From positions 1 through 64,000 of the forward strand of contig CAWCRU010000002.1 in the NCBI GenBank assembly GCA_963798075.1: a stretch of DNA of 64,000 bases, in the 5' to 3' direction. The position numbers and the translations under genes were made by a program. The stretch comes from DATAOG01 sp963798075. GTDB lineage: Bacteria > Pseudomonadota > Alphaproteobacteria > Geminicoccales > Geminicoccaceae. The first letter of the stretch is position 1, and each line of letters opens with the position of its first letter. Below are positions 49,310 to 58,204 of the stretch, one piece after another. The notes beneath the pieces were generated by a model. The model saw only the letters and a program-made list of their open reading frames with translations, was not told the origin of the DNA and did not search any database.

Positions 49310-50101
49310 TCAGCTCGAGCGCAGGCGGGTGACCAGCGCCCGGTGGAGAGCCGTGGTGCCGGCGGCGGCGAGCCCCTCGTGGCGCACGACCGGCTTGTTG
49401 AGCACCAGCGGCCCGCCGCCCGCGTCGCTGATCCGGCCGCCGGCCTCGCCGATCAGCAGGGCTGCCGCCGCGAGATCCCAGTCGTGGCTGGCGCGCAGCG
49501 AGACCAGGCCGTCGAAGCGGCCGGCGGCGACCAGGGCGAGCTTGTAGGCGAGCGAGCCCATGGTCGTGAACTCGCCTTCCGGGATCAGCTTCGGCCAGTC
49601 GCGGCGCTGCATCTCGGTGCGGCTCGACAACAGACGCGCGCCCGCGAGTTCGCGCCGCTCGCTGATCCGCAGGCGGGCGCCGTTGAGGCGCGCCCCGCCC
49701 TCGCGCTGGGCCTCGAAATGCTCCTCGGTCGCGGGATTGAGCACGGCGCCCAGCACCGGCTCGCCCTCGACCACGAGCGCGATGCTGATCGCGAATTCCG
49801 GCTCGCCGTCGGCGAACGCCCGGGTGCCATCGATCGGATCGACGATCCAGACGCGCCGGCGGCGTTGCCGCGAACCGTCGTCGGCGCGCTCCTCCGACAA
49901 CCAGCCGTCCTCCGGTCGGGCGCCGATCAAGATGTCGTGAAGCAGGTGGTCGATCGCGAGATCGGCCTCGGTCACGACCTGGCCCGGGGCCTTGTGCCAG
50001 TGGCCTGGCCCGGCGCGAAAATGCTCGAGCGCGAGCGCGCCAGCCGCGGTCACCGCACGCCGCAGCAGCCGCCGGTCGGCTTCGAGATCGGCCTCGCTCA
50101 C
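49310..50101 (-). CDS. Inositol-monophosphatase-family phosphatase (CysQ/BPNT-like)
   Basis: A 263-residue lithium-sensitive-type phosphatase. Metal-binding motifs are WLSEERADD and VWIVDPIDGTRAFADGEPEF, and SHDWDLAAAALLIGEAGG provides the C-terminal motif. Such enzymes hydrolyse inositol phosphate or 3'-phosphoadenosine 5'-phosphate; the sequence alone suggests the CysQ-like branch but does not decide. Its ATG shares ATGA with the pmbA stop, so the two are one transcript. Confidence 0.9.
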   Translation of the reverse strand: MSEADLEADRRLLRRAVTAAGALALEHFRAGPGHWHKAPGQVVTEADLAIDHLLHDILIGARPEDGWLSEERADDGSRQRRRRVWIVDPIDGTRAFADGEPEFAISIALVVEGEPVLGAVLNPATEEHFEAQREGGARLNGARLRISERRELAGARLLSSRTEMQRRDWPKLIPEGEFTTMGSLAYKLALVAAGRFDGLVSLRASHDWDLAAAALLIGEAGGRISDAGGGPLVLNKPVVRHEGLAAAGTTALHRALVTRLRSS

Positions 50102-51441
50102 TGGCCGGCCACGGTCATGGCGTCGATGCGCAGCGTCGGCGCGTCGATGCCATAGCGGAACTCGAGATCATTGGCCGGGGTCAGCTGGCGGAACATGTCG
50201 GCAAGGTTGCCGGCGATCGTGACCTCGCTGACCGGCCAGCCGAGCGCGCCGTCCTGGATCCAGAAACCGGCCGCGCCGCGGCTGTAGTCGCCCGTGATGT
50301 AGTTGATGCCCATCCCAAGCATCTCAATTACATAGATGCCTTCCTTGATGTCTGACATCAGTTCTTCCGGGCTCGCCTGGCCGGCCGCGACGTAAGCGTT
50401 GGTCGGCGCCGGCGCCGGCGGCGAGCCGACCCCGCGGGCGGCATGGCCGCTGCTCTCGAGACCGAGCTGGCGGGCCGAGGCGCAGTCCAAAAGCCAGGTC
50501 GTCAGGACGCCGGCATCGACCAGCTTGCGTGGCGCGGTCGCGATGCCCTCGGCATCGAAGCCGCAGGAGCGGAGCCCGTCGGCGCGGTGCGGATCGTCGA
50601 CGATGGTCACGCCCGGCGCAAAAATCGGCTGGCCGAGCCGGTCCTTGAGGAAGGTCGTGCCGCGGGCGACCGCGGGCCCCGCGATCGCGCTCGCGAGGTG
50701 GCGGACGATGCCGCCGGCAACCCGCGGGTCGAACATGACCGGCAGGCTCCGGCTCTTGACCTTGCGCGGATTGAGCCGGCGCAGCGCGCGCCCGGCGGCG
50801 CGGCGGCCGAGCGCGGCGGGCTCGGGCAGATCCTTCGCGCGCACGACGGTCGCGAACTCGTAGTCGCGCTCCATCTTGCCATCGGCGCCGGCGATCACCG
50901 CGGCGCTCAGGCTGTGGCGCGAGCGCGCCGTGCTACCGGCGAAGCCGTTGGACGCGACCAGGGTCGTGCGGATCCGCGACCAGCCGGCCTCGGCACCTTC
51001 GGAATTGCTGATGCCGGGCTCGGCCAGGGCCGCGTCCTCGGCGGCAGCAGCCCGCTCGGCCAGCGCCTCGGCGGCCGGCTCCTCGCCGTCGTCGAGATCG
51101 AGCGCGGGCACGTCCCGCCCGATCCGATCGGCGTCGGCGAGCCCGGCGTAGCGGTCCTCCGGCACTGCGCGCGCGATCGCGAGCGCATTCTCGACCAGAC
51201 GCCCCAGGCTCGCCCTCCCGAGGTCGGAGGTCGAGACGATCGCCTGGCGCCGGCCGACGAACACCCGCAGCCCGAGGTCAGCCCCCTCGGCGCGCTCGAT
51301 CTTCTCCAGCTTGCCGAGGCGCCTCGTGGCGCTCTGGCCGGCGCTCTGGACCAGGAGGGCATCGGCGGCATCGGCCCCGGCCTTCCGGGCGCGGGCGATC
51401 AGGTCGTCGAGCAGGTCGCGGTTGCGGTCGCCTTGGGTCAT
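50098..51441 (-). CDS. pmbA: TldD/PmbA-family protein (PmbA type)
   Basis: A 447-residue protein of the modulator-of-gyrase family. In E. coli, TldD and PmbA (TldE) form a heteromer that degrades unfolded peptides and matures microcin B17; TldD carries the zinc site HExxH and PmbA does not. Here no HExxH is present. Landmarks are ALAIARAVPEDRYAGLAD, LPVMFDPRVAGGIVRHLASA and LGMGINYITGDYSRGAAGFW, ending TIAGNLADMFRQL. A TldD partner must be encoded elsewhere. It is upstream of and coupled to the CysQ-like gene. Confidence 0.92.
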   Translation of the reverse strand: MTQGDRNRDLLDDLIARARKAGADAADALLVQSAGQSATRRLGKLEKIERAEGADLGLRVFVGRRQAIVSTSDLGRASLGRLVENALAIARAVPEDRYAGLADADRIGRDVPALDLDDGEEPAAEALAERAAAAEDAALAEPGISNSEGAEAGWSRIRTTLVASNGFAGSTARSRHSLSAAVIAGADGKMERDYEFATVVRAKDLPEPAALGRRAAGRALRRLNPRKVKSRSLPVMFDPRVAGGIVRHLASAIAGPAVARGTTFLKDRLGQPIFAPGVTIVDDPHRADGLRSCGFDAEGIATAPRKLVDAGVLTTWLLDCASARQLGLESSGHAARGVGSPPAPAPTNAYVAAGQASPEELMSDIKEGIYVIEMLGMGINYITGDYSRGAAGFWIQDGALGWPVSEVTIAGNLADMFRQLTPANDLEFRYGIDAPTLRIDAMTVAGQ

Positions 51442-51548
51442 CGCTCGCCAGCAATCCTGGGTTCAAAGCCGGTGTCGCAGATATGGTCACGCCCGCCGCC
51501 ATCCGCCACGCCCGAGCGGCGATTTCGCTCCGAAGCCGGATGCCTGCT

Positions 51549-51893
51549 CTACAAGGCCAGCACCTGACGCAGTCCGTCATCGAGCTCGCGCAGCTTGGGC
51601 CCGGCGAGATCGCCGATCCGCTCGAAAAGAAGGCCTTTATCAACCGTCAGCAGCTGCGCGACGTTGATGGCCAAGTCGCGGTCCAGGCCGCAGCTTCCTC
51701 GCGGTAGCCGGACGTTGCCGGGCGCGGTCGCCAGACGCCGACTGGCCGTGACGGTGGCGACGATCACGGTCGCAATGCGGCTGGCGCTGAACGCATCCGC
51801 TTGCACGATCACAACCGGGCGACGGTAACCTGGCCCGGCGCCGACGGGTTCGGGCAGCTCGCCCCACCACAGCTCGCCCCGCCGCACTACCAC
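51549..51893 (-). CDS. MazF/PemK-type toxin
   Basis: A 114-residue mRNA interferase. RRGELWWGELPEPVGAGPGY and RRPVVIVQADAFSASRIATV are the N-terminal signature. VTASRRLATAPGNVRLP and LTVDKGLLFERIGDL complete the SH3-like barrel. Start GTG 51893 overlaps the antitoxin end by seven bases. Relatives cut single-stranded RNA at short motifs. Confidence 0.92.
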   Translation of the reverse strand: MVVRRGELWWGELPEPVGAGPGYRRPVVIVQADAFSASRIATVIVATVTASRRLATAPGNVRLPRGSCGLDRDLAINVAQLLTVDKGLLFERIGDLAGPKLRELDDGLRQVLAL

Positions 51894-52129
51894 TCTTCCT
51901 TGGGTAGCGAGCGGTACTGCATCTCCTTGAGAACCGGATCGAGCTTTGCGAGCCCCGGCTCCGCGTCGTAGATCTCGTTCAGTCGGTCGGTGATGCTTTG
52001 GTCGCGCCGCTGATCCAAGAATGCCCGCAGGGCCTCGGCGTAGAGTTGACTGCGCGACTTGCCCTGGCTTCTCGCGAGCCGCTCGGCAGCCTCGAACAGC
52101 GGATCGGGGATCGAGACCGCGGTCTTCAT
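51887..52129 (-). CDS. Ribbon-helix-helix antitoxin of the MazF-like toxin
   Basis: An 80-residue antitoxin: MKTAVSIPDPLFEAAERLAR, SQGKSRSQLYAEALRAFLDQ. The beta-strand, helix, GKSRSQLY turn and second helix are a CopG/MazE-like ribbon-helix-helix. The C-terminus (LNEIYDAEPGLAKLDPVLKE) binds the toxin. ATG 52129 was chosen because the RHH fold starts there. A palindrome lies directly upstream. Confidence 0.9.
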   Translation of the reverse strand: MKTAVSIPDPLFEAAERLARSQGKSRSQLYAEALRAFLDQRRDQSITDRLNEIYDAEPGLAKLDPVLKEMQYRSLPKEEW

Positions 52130-52137
52130 GTCGGATA

Positions 52138-52155
52138 GTATAACCACAGTCATAC
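52138..52155. promoter_or_regulatory. Operator-like palindrome of the MazEF-like module
   Basis: GTATAAC (52138-52144) and GTCATAC (52149-52155) are inverted with one mismatch around a four-base centre, 9-26 bases before the antitoxin ATG. RHH antitoxins usually bind such sites to repress their own operon. Confidence 0.5.
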
Positions 52156-52252
52156 CCGCGTTCAAGTCAACGTCGCATCTTTGTGGTCGACGCGCGTCGA
52201 TGGGCCCGGTGCCGCCGCGGCCCGGCGCCGAACCACGGCGAGGGCCGGGCAA

Positions 52253-53161
52253 TCAAGACCGCTTGCCGCGCTCGGACAGCCAGATCCCGCCGAGGACCAG
52301 GCAGAGCGCAAGGGCATGGAAAGGCTCGAACGGCTCCTTGAGGACGACGAGCGCCAGGATCGAGGCGAACACCGGCACGAGATTGACAAAGATCCCCGCC
52401 CGGCTTGGGCCGATCAGCGCCACGCCCTCGATGAAGAAGATCTGCGCCAGGAAGGATGGAAAGAGCGTGACCAGGACGAGGATGACCCAGCCGAAGGGCG
52501 TCGGCCACTGGAAGCGGCCGAGCGCCGCCTCGCCCAGGGCCAGCGGCAACGAGGCGAGGAACGCGGCGCCCGCCATGACGGTGAACAGGGCGAGCGCCGA
52601 GACCGGCGGGCGACGGCGGAGGGCCAGTGTGTAGCCGGCATAAAGCGCGCAGGCCGCGATCATCAGCAGATCGCCGAAGTTGAGCGTGAAGGTGGCCAGC
52701 CGCGCAAGGTCGCCGGCGCAGGCGACAATCACGACGCCGAGCAGGGTCAGGAGCACGCCCCCGACCTGCACGCCCGCGACCGGGGTCCGCCAGACCGCCA
52801 GAGCGCCGGCCAGGACGAACACCGGCACCGCGCCCTGGATGATCCCGATATTCACCGCCGTGGTCGAATGGGCGGCGACGTAGTAGAGCGCATTGAAGCC
52901 CGTGAAGCCGAGCGCCCCCATGGCTGCTACGAACCCCAGGTGCTGGCGGATGGCTGGCCAGTCGCGCCGGACCTTGGCATGCGCGAACACCGCGAGCAGC
53001 CCGAGCGCGCCGAGCCAGCGCAAGGTGACGAGCGCCATCGGCGAGATCTCGCCGACCGCGAGGCGCCCGAAGATCGCATTGGCGCCCCAGCAGAGCGCGG
53101 TCAGCGTCAGCAAAAGATACGCCCGTCCGCTGGCTCGACCCTGCGCCGCCGGCGGGGTCAT
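52253..53161 (-). CDS. EamA/DMT-family membrane transporter
   Basis: A 302-residue inner-membrane protein with ten predicted helices in two EamA repeats. Repeat one starts AYLLLTLTALCWGANAIFGR and ends near GVQVGGVLLTLLGVVIVAC; repeat two starts GDLLMIAACALYAGYTLALR and ends VLGGIWLSERGKRS. ALVTLRWLGALGLL and VFASILALVVLKEPFEPF are characteristic. DMT exporters move amino acids or other metabolites; the substrate is unknown. Single gene. Confidence 0.92.
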   Translation of the reverse strand: MTPPAAQGRASGRAYLLLTLTALCWGANAIFGRLAVGEISPMALVTLRWLGALGLLAVFAHAKVRRDWPAIRQHLGFVAAMGALGFTGFNALYYVAAHSTTAVNIGIIQGAVPVFVLAGALAVWRTPVAGVQVGGVLLTLLGVVIVACAGDLARLATFTLNFGDLLMIAACALYAGYTLALRRRPPVSALALFTVMAGAAFLASLPLALGEAALGRFQWPTPFGWVILVLVTLFPSFLAQIFFIEGVALIGPSRAGIFVNLVPVFASILALVVLKEPFEPFHALALCLVLGGIWLSERGKRS

Positions 53162-53226
53162 GCGAGATCGAAGGGAGGAACTTGGAGCAAGGTTTGCGCA
53201 ATCGGCCCGGCGATCACGGCCAAAGG

Positions 53227-54720
53227 CTACTTCCAGATCGGCCGGCCGGAGCCGGGCAGGCCGTAGTCGGCCCAGCGCTCGGTGACGCGGGTGATGATGT
53301 CGTCCGCCATGCGGATCTTCCTGCCCCAGTCGCGTCTGGTCTCGGGCGGCCATTTGTTGGTCGCGTCGATGCCGAGCTTGGAGCCGAGGCCGGATTCGGG
53401 CGAGGCGAAGTCGAGATAATCGATCGGGGTGTTGTCCAGGATGGTGAGGTCGCGCGCCGGATCAACCCGCGTGGAGATCGCCCAGATCACGTCCGGCCAG
53501 CTGCGCGCACAGATGTCGTCGTCGGTGACGATCACGAACTTGGTGTACATGAACTGGCGCAAGTACGACCAGACGCCCAGCATCACCCGCTTGGCGTGGC
53601 CGGGATAGGCCTTCTTGATCGTCACCACCGCGACCCGGTAGGAGCAGCCTTCGGGCGGCAGCCAGAAGTCCACGACCTCGGGGAACTGCTGCCGGAAAAG
53701 GGGCAAGAAGACTTCGTTGAGCGCCTCGCCGAGGACCGAAGGCTCGTCGGGCGGCCGGCCGGTGAACGTCGACAGGTAGATCGGGTCGCGGCGCATGGTC
53801 ATGGCGGTGACCGTGAACACCGGGAACGGTTCGACGGCGTTGTAGTAGCCGGTGTGGTCGCCATAGGGGCCTTCGTCGCGGTGGTCCTCGAGGCTGACGA
53901 GGCCCTCGAGCACGATCTCGGCGCTGGCGGGGACCTTGAGCGGCACCGAGACGCAGGGGGCGAGCTCGACCCGCTGGCCGCGCAAAAGGCCCGCGAACTG
54001 ATACTCCGACATCGTGTCCGGCACCGGCGTGACCGCGGCCAGAATGGTGCCGGGGTCGGCGCCGATCACGGCGGCGGCCGGCAGCGGATCAGGGCGTTCG
54101 GCCTGCCAGCGGCGATGATGCTGGGCGCCGCCCCGATGCTTGAGCCAACGCATCAAGGTCGTGCTGCGACCGGTCACCTGCATCCGGTAGATGCCGAGGT
54201 TGAAGGCGTCAGCCCGGTCGCTGCCGGGCCCTCTGGTCACCACCAGCGGCCAGGTGATCAGGGGCGCGGGCTCGCCCGGCCAGCAGGTCTGGACCGGCAG
54301 GCGGCCGAGGTCGACGGCCTCGCCCTCGAGCACGACCTCCTGACAGGGCGCGCGGCTCACGCTCTTGGGCTTCATGCTGAGCGCAGCCTTCAGCAGAGGC
54401 GCCATCTCCAACGCCTCGCGCCAGCCGCCGGGCGGCTCCGGCTGCTTGAAGAAGGCCAGCATTTCGCCGAGCGCGCGCAGCTCGCCCGGCTCGCGGCCCA
54501 TGCCCCACGCGACCCGCTCGACGGTGCCGAACAGGTTGGCGAGCACCGGCATGGCGCTGCCTTCGACGTTCTCGAACAGCACCGCCGGCCCCCGCTCGGC
54601 GAGCAGGCGGGTATGGATCTCGGTGATCTCGAGCACCGGCGAGACCGGCGCCTTGACGCGCACCAGGCGGCCGGTCCGCTCGAGCTGCCGGATGAAGTCG
54701 CGCAGGCTCTCATAAGCCAT
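53227..54720 (-). CDS. UbiD-family decarboxylase
   Basis: A 497-residue prenylated-FMN-dependent (de)carboxylase. YESLRDFIRQLERTGRLVRV and EITEIHTRLLAERGPAVLFE start the fold. NLGIYRMQVTGRSTTLMRWL, EDHRDEGPYGDHTGYYN (the catalytic E-x-P-x-GD region) and DIIWAIS-like DVIWAISTRVDPARDL follow, ending KLGIDATNKWPPETRRDWGR. The length and pattern fit UbiD of ubiquinone synthesis (4-hydroxy-3-polyprenylbenzoate decarboxylase), but the UbiX cofactor-maker is not adjacent. Start MAYESL at 54720. Confidence 0.9.
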   Translation of the reverse strand: MAYESLRDFIRQLERTGRLVRVKAPVSPVLEITEIHTRLLAERGPAVLFENVEGSAMPVLANLFGTVERVAWGMGREPGELRALGEMLAFFKQPEPPGGWREALEMAPLLKAALSMKPKSVSRAPCQEVVLEGEAVDLGRLPVQTCWPGEPAPLITWPLVVTRGPGSDRADAFNLGIYRMQVTGRSTTLMRWLKHRGGAQHHRRWQAERPDPLPAAAVIGADPGTILAAVTPVPDTMSEYQFAGLLRGQRVELAPCVSVPLKVPASAEIVLEGLVSLEDHRDEGPYGDHTGYYNAVEPFPVFTVTAMTMRRDPIYLSTFTGRPPDEPSVLGEALNEVFLPLFRQQFPEVVDFWLPPEGCSYRVAVVTIKKAYPGHAKRVMLGVWSYLRQFMYTKFVIVTDDDICARSWPDVIWAISTRVDPARDLTILDNTPIDYLDFASPESGLGSKLGIDATNKWPPETRRDWGRKIRMADDIITRVTERWADYGLPGSGRPIWK

Positions 54721-54856
54721 GGCAGGCTCTAGCCGCAAGCCATGGCGGCCTCGCGCGCGGGGCCGCCGGTCAGTCTGCCGACCGCGCCCTCGCCCCCTGC
54801 CAAGCCGGGCCGGCCCGTCAACAATTCGTCAACCATTGGCGCCTAGCATGCTCGAC
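54721..54856. other. Non-coding upstream region of the UbiD gene
   Basis: No coding frame of quality is seen. GTCAACAATTCGTCAACC near 54818 repeats GTCAAC. It probably holds the ubiD promoter on the minus strand and leads into the hairpin at 54857. Confidence 0.3.
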
Positions 54857-54926
54857 GGTCCATGCGATCCTGGGAATCCGTCGCCGCCCACCAAACCGAG
54901 ACGGGATTCCCACGGTCGCATGGACC
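54857..54926. ncRNA. Long imperfect hairpin, candidate structured RNA or DNA element
   Basis: The arm at 54857-54882 (begins GGTCCATGCGATCCTGGGAA) is complementary to the arm at 54900-54926 (ends GTCGCATGGACC) over about 26 bases with two or three mismatches and one bulge. The loop is 17 bases. No T-run follows, and neither arm is coding. A stem this long is unlikely by chance, even at high GC. It could be a small RNA, an mRNA leader or a mobile-element relic. Confidence 0.45.
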
Positions 54927-54955
54927 ACCCGACGGAAGAGTTAAGACCGCGAAGG

Positions 54956-54971
54956 TTAATCCTGCGTTAAC
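54956..54971. promoter_or_regulatory. CtrA-type binding site
   Basis: TTAA (54956-54959), seven bases, then TTAAC (54967-54971) is an exact match to the CtrA full-site consensus TTAA-N7-TTAAC. A further TTAA lies at 54941-54944. In alphaproteobacteria CtrA controls cell-cycle and motility genes. It sits between the hairpin and the repeat array, about 250 bases upstream of the ubiD start. Confidence 0.5.
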
Positions 54972-55008
54972 GTCGCGCCCAATACCAGTCCCGCAACAAC
55001 CCACCGCT

Positions 55009-55235
55009 CACTGGCGCTCCACCGGGCCACTGGCGGTCACCCGGTCACGGGCGTTCCACCCGGTCACTGGCATTCCACTCCGTCACTGGCGCGCCACCCG
55101 GTCACTGATGCTTCACCTGAGTCACTGACGCTTCACCTGAGTCACTGGCGGTCATTCGGTCACTGCGCTTCACCCGGGCATTGGCGCTTTACCCGGTCAC
55201 TGCGCTTCATCCGGGCGCTGGCGCTCCACCCCGGG
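55009..55235. repeat. Degenerate 19-bp tandem repeat array, twelve units
   Basis: Twelve adjoining units of 18-20 bases with consensus CACTGGCGCTTCACCCGGT fill this span. Unit length varies (about 19,18,19,19,19,20,20,18,19,18,19,19), so no frame is kept and the array is not coding. CACTG and CAC-C-GGT are the best-kept parts. There are no spacers, so it is not CRISPR. It lies in a 700-bp gap between two leftward genes. Confidence 0.85.
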
Positions 55236-55421
55236 GCGCGGCCCGCCCGAACGCGACCAGCCGCAGGCCACGGTGGGCTGCATTCGATCGTCCGGCAAGC
55301 GGCGACCCGGATCTCGTCGGGCCGCGAGCCTGCGCCTGCCCCGGGCCCGGGCCCGACCGCCGCGCGGGGTCCGCACCGGCCGCCGTCAGGCGGGCAACCG
55401 GGCCTGCGATCCCCAGGAGCG

Positions 55422-55973
<552 letters not shown>

Positions 55974-56071
55974 GCATCTAGCTCCGTTGTCGAGATTGCC
56001 TGCCCCCTATCTAGCGCGTTGCGGGCGCGCTGACGAGGTGCTCGCGAACCCGCCGCCTGCCAGGATCCGCT

Positions 56072-56785
56072 TCACAGGCCCTCGGTCGCGGCCAGCTCGC
56101 GCAGGCGGTCCGATGTCCCCCGCAGCTGGTGCACCCGGCCGACCGCCTTCTGCTTGGGCAGGGTGCCGAGGCCAAGGCCCAGCAAAGCGAGATAGAAGAC
56201 GGTCCCGAGCAAGAGCACGACCTGGCCCGGCAAGGGGCCGACGGCGGTCCGCAGCCACAGGTCCTGGAGCGAGGTGATCGGCGCCGGGTGGATACAGATC
56301 TTGCCCCAGTAGCTCACGATCTGGATGCCGAAGATCCAGCTGTAGTTGCGCCGCAGGCGCCGGCCCGCGGCTTCGAAGATGCTGATGTGGAAGTGAACGT
56401 CGGCATAGTCGCCGGCCAAGACCTCTCCCCAGCCGTTGTCCATGCGCAGGCCCTGGCCGCGCAGGATCGGGCCATAAAAGCAGGTCTCCATGACCCGCAC
56501 GCGCGTCCGCCAGATGTCGAAGAAGCGGTAGCGGCGGGCTTCGAAGATCAGAAACACCGCGACCAGGAACGAGACCAGCACCATCGGCAACGGCGAGGCG
56601 GCCGCACTGCTGAAGGTCGCCGAGATGGCGATGCCGGTGGTCACCACCGCCCAGTTGGTGCTGGTGTCGAGGCGGGTCCGCCAGATCTTGCTGCGGTACA
56701 TCTCGCCCCGGTAGAGATGCGCGATCGCGCCGATCTCCGCCGGGCCGAACTGGGTCTGCTCCACCGGAATCGGGATTTCGGTCAT
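56072..56785 (-). CDS. DUF2270 integral membrane protein
   Basis: A 237-residue protein. GAIAHLYRGEMYRSKIWRTR and LDTSTNWAVVTTGIAISATF are the DUF2270 signature; the latter is also the first membrane helix. Further helices are MVLVSFLVAVFLIFEARRY and VVLLLGTVFYLALLGLGLGT, with a cytoplasmic loop DIWRTRVRVMETCFYGPILR between. The family occurs in haloarchaea and rhizobia-like bacteria with unknown function. ATG 56785. It diverges from the MFS gene at 56920. Confidence 0.85.
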   Translation of the reverse strand: MTEIPIPVEQTQFGPAEIGAIAHLYRGEMYRSKIWRTRLDTSTNWAVVTTGIAISATFSSAAASPLPMVLVSFLVAVFLIFEARRYRFFDIWRTRVRVMETCFYGPILRGQGLRMDNGWGEVLAGDYADVHFHISIFEAAGRRLRRNYSWIFGIQIVSYWGKICIHPAPITSLQDLWLRTAVGPLPGQVVLLLGTVFYLALLGLGLGTLPKQKAVGRVHQLRGTSDRLRELAATEGL

Positions 56786-56919
56786 GTCGGGCTCCTCCCT
56801 TTCGCCGAGGCCGTCTCCCGCCGCCAGTATAGCGCGCTCGCGGCCCGCAGGAGTGGGTCGCGCGCCCGGCATCCGCTCGACGCTTGTGCCCGGCGCGCGC
56901 CCCGGGCATACCCCAGACC

Positions 56920-58203
56920 ATGGCTCCTCCCGCGTCCCGCCTCGGCCAGTTCTCCTGGGCGCTCTACGACTGGGCGAACTCCGCCTTCTCGGCGGTGATC
57001 ATCACCTTCGTCTACGCCACCTACTTCACCAAAGCGATCGCGACCGACGAGGTCGCCGGCACCGCCGAGTGGGGCTGGGCGATGTCGGCGAGCGGGATCG
57101 CGGTCGCGGTCGTGAGCCCGGTGCTCGGCGCGATCGCCGATGCCGGCGGCCGGCGCAAGCCCTGGCTGCTCGTCTGGACGCTGATCGCGGTGCTCGGCTG
57201 CGGTCTGCTCTGGTACGGCCGGCCGAGCCCCGAGGTCGCGCTGATGATCCTTGCCATCGCCGCGCTGACCAACCTCGCCTTCGAGATCGCAGGCGTCTTC
57301 TACAACGCCATGCTGCCCGAGATCGTGAGCCGCGAATACCTCGGGCGGCTGTCCGGCTGGGCCTGGGGCCTGGGCTACGCGGGCGGCCTTGCCTGCCTGA
57401 TCCTCGTCCTCTACGGCTTCATCCAGGCCGAGCCCGCGCCCTTCGGGCTCGACCAGAGCAAGGCCGAGGACGTCCGCATCGCCGGGCCGCTCGTCGGCCT
57501 CTGGCTCGCCGTCTTCAGCCTGCCCTTGTTCCTGTTCACGCCCGATCGCCGGAGCTCCGGCCTGCCGGCCGCCGCAGCGGTCCGCCAGGGGCTCGCCCAG
57601 CTCAGGCGGACCTTCGCCAACCTCAGGAGCTACCGCGCGATCGGGCGCTTCCTGCTCGCGCGCATGATCTATACCGACGGGCTCAACACGCTGTTCGCCT
57701 TCGGCGGCATCTACGCCGCCGGCACCTTCGGCATGGCGATCGCCGAGGTGATCCAGTTCGGCATTCTCCTGAACGTCACCGCGGGCCTGGGCGCGCTCGC
57801 CTTCGCCTGGGTCGACGACTGGCTCGGCGCCAAGCGGACCATCCTGATCGGGCTCGTCGGCCTGTTCGCCTGCGGCACCGCCGCGGTGCTCGCGACCAGC
57901 GCGCTCGGGTTCTGGATCGCAGGCGGCCTGCTCGGCATTTTCGTGGGCCCAACCCAGGCGGCCAGCCGCTCGCTGATGGCGCGGCTCGCGCCTGCCGAGG
58001 TCCGCACCGAGATGTTCGGCCTCTATGCGCTGACCGGCAAGATCACCGCCTACATCGGCCCTTTTTTGCTCGGCACGGTGACCTTCTGGACCGGCAGCCA
58101 GCGCCTCGGCATCGCCACGATTCTCGGGTTTTTCGTGATCGGCGGCGTGTTGCTGTGGCCGCTGAGCGAGCCCGCACCCGGCGAACCGGCCAAGGCCGGA
58201 TAG
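56920..58203 (+). CDS. UMF1-family MFS transporter (Atg22-like)
   Basis: A 427-residue inner-membrane transporter with about twelve helices. The N-terminus FSWALYDWANSAFSAVIITF is the UMF1 signature, followed by APLLGAIAD-like SPVLGAIADAGGRRKPWLLV (MFS motif A) and PEIVSREYLGRLSGWAWGLG. The second half holds FAFGGIYAAGTFGMAIAEVI and GPTQAASRSLMARLAP. The substrate is unknown; yeast Atg22 exports amino acids. It ends one base before the convergent gene at 58205. Confidence 0.9.
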   Translation: MAPPASRLGQFSWALYDWANSAFSAVIITFVYATYFTKAIATDEVAGTAEWGWAMSASGIAVAVVSPVLGAIADAGGRRKPWLLVWTLIAVLGCGLLWYGRPSPEVALMILAIAALTNLAFEIAGVFYNAMLPEIVSREYLGRLSGWAWGLGYAGGLACLILVLYGFIQAEPAPFGLDQSKAEDVRIAGPLVGLWLAVFSLPLFLFTPDRRSSGLPAAAAVRQGLAQLRRTFANLRSYRAIGRFLLARMIYTDGLNTLFAFGGIYAAGTFGMAIAEVIQFGILLNVTAGLGALAFAWVDDWLGAKRTILIGLVGLFACGTAAVLATSALGFWIAGGLLGIFVGPTQAASRSLMARLAPAEVRTEMFGLYALTGKITAYIGPFLLGTVTFWTGSQRLGIATILGFFVIGGVLLWPLSEPAPGEPAKAG

Positions 58204-58204
58204 G

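Noticed and set aside
55009..55235. CRISPR array
   Set aside because: Units adjoin directly without unique spacers, are only 18-20 bases and are degenerate; no cas genes are present.
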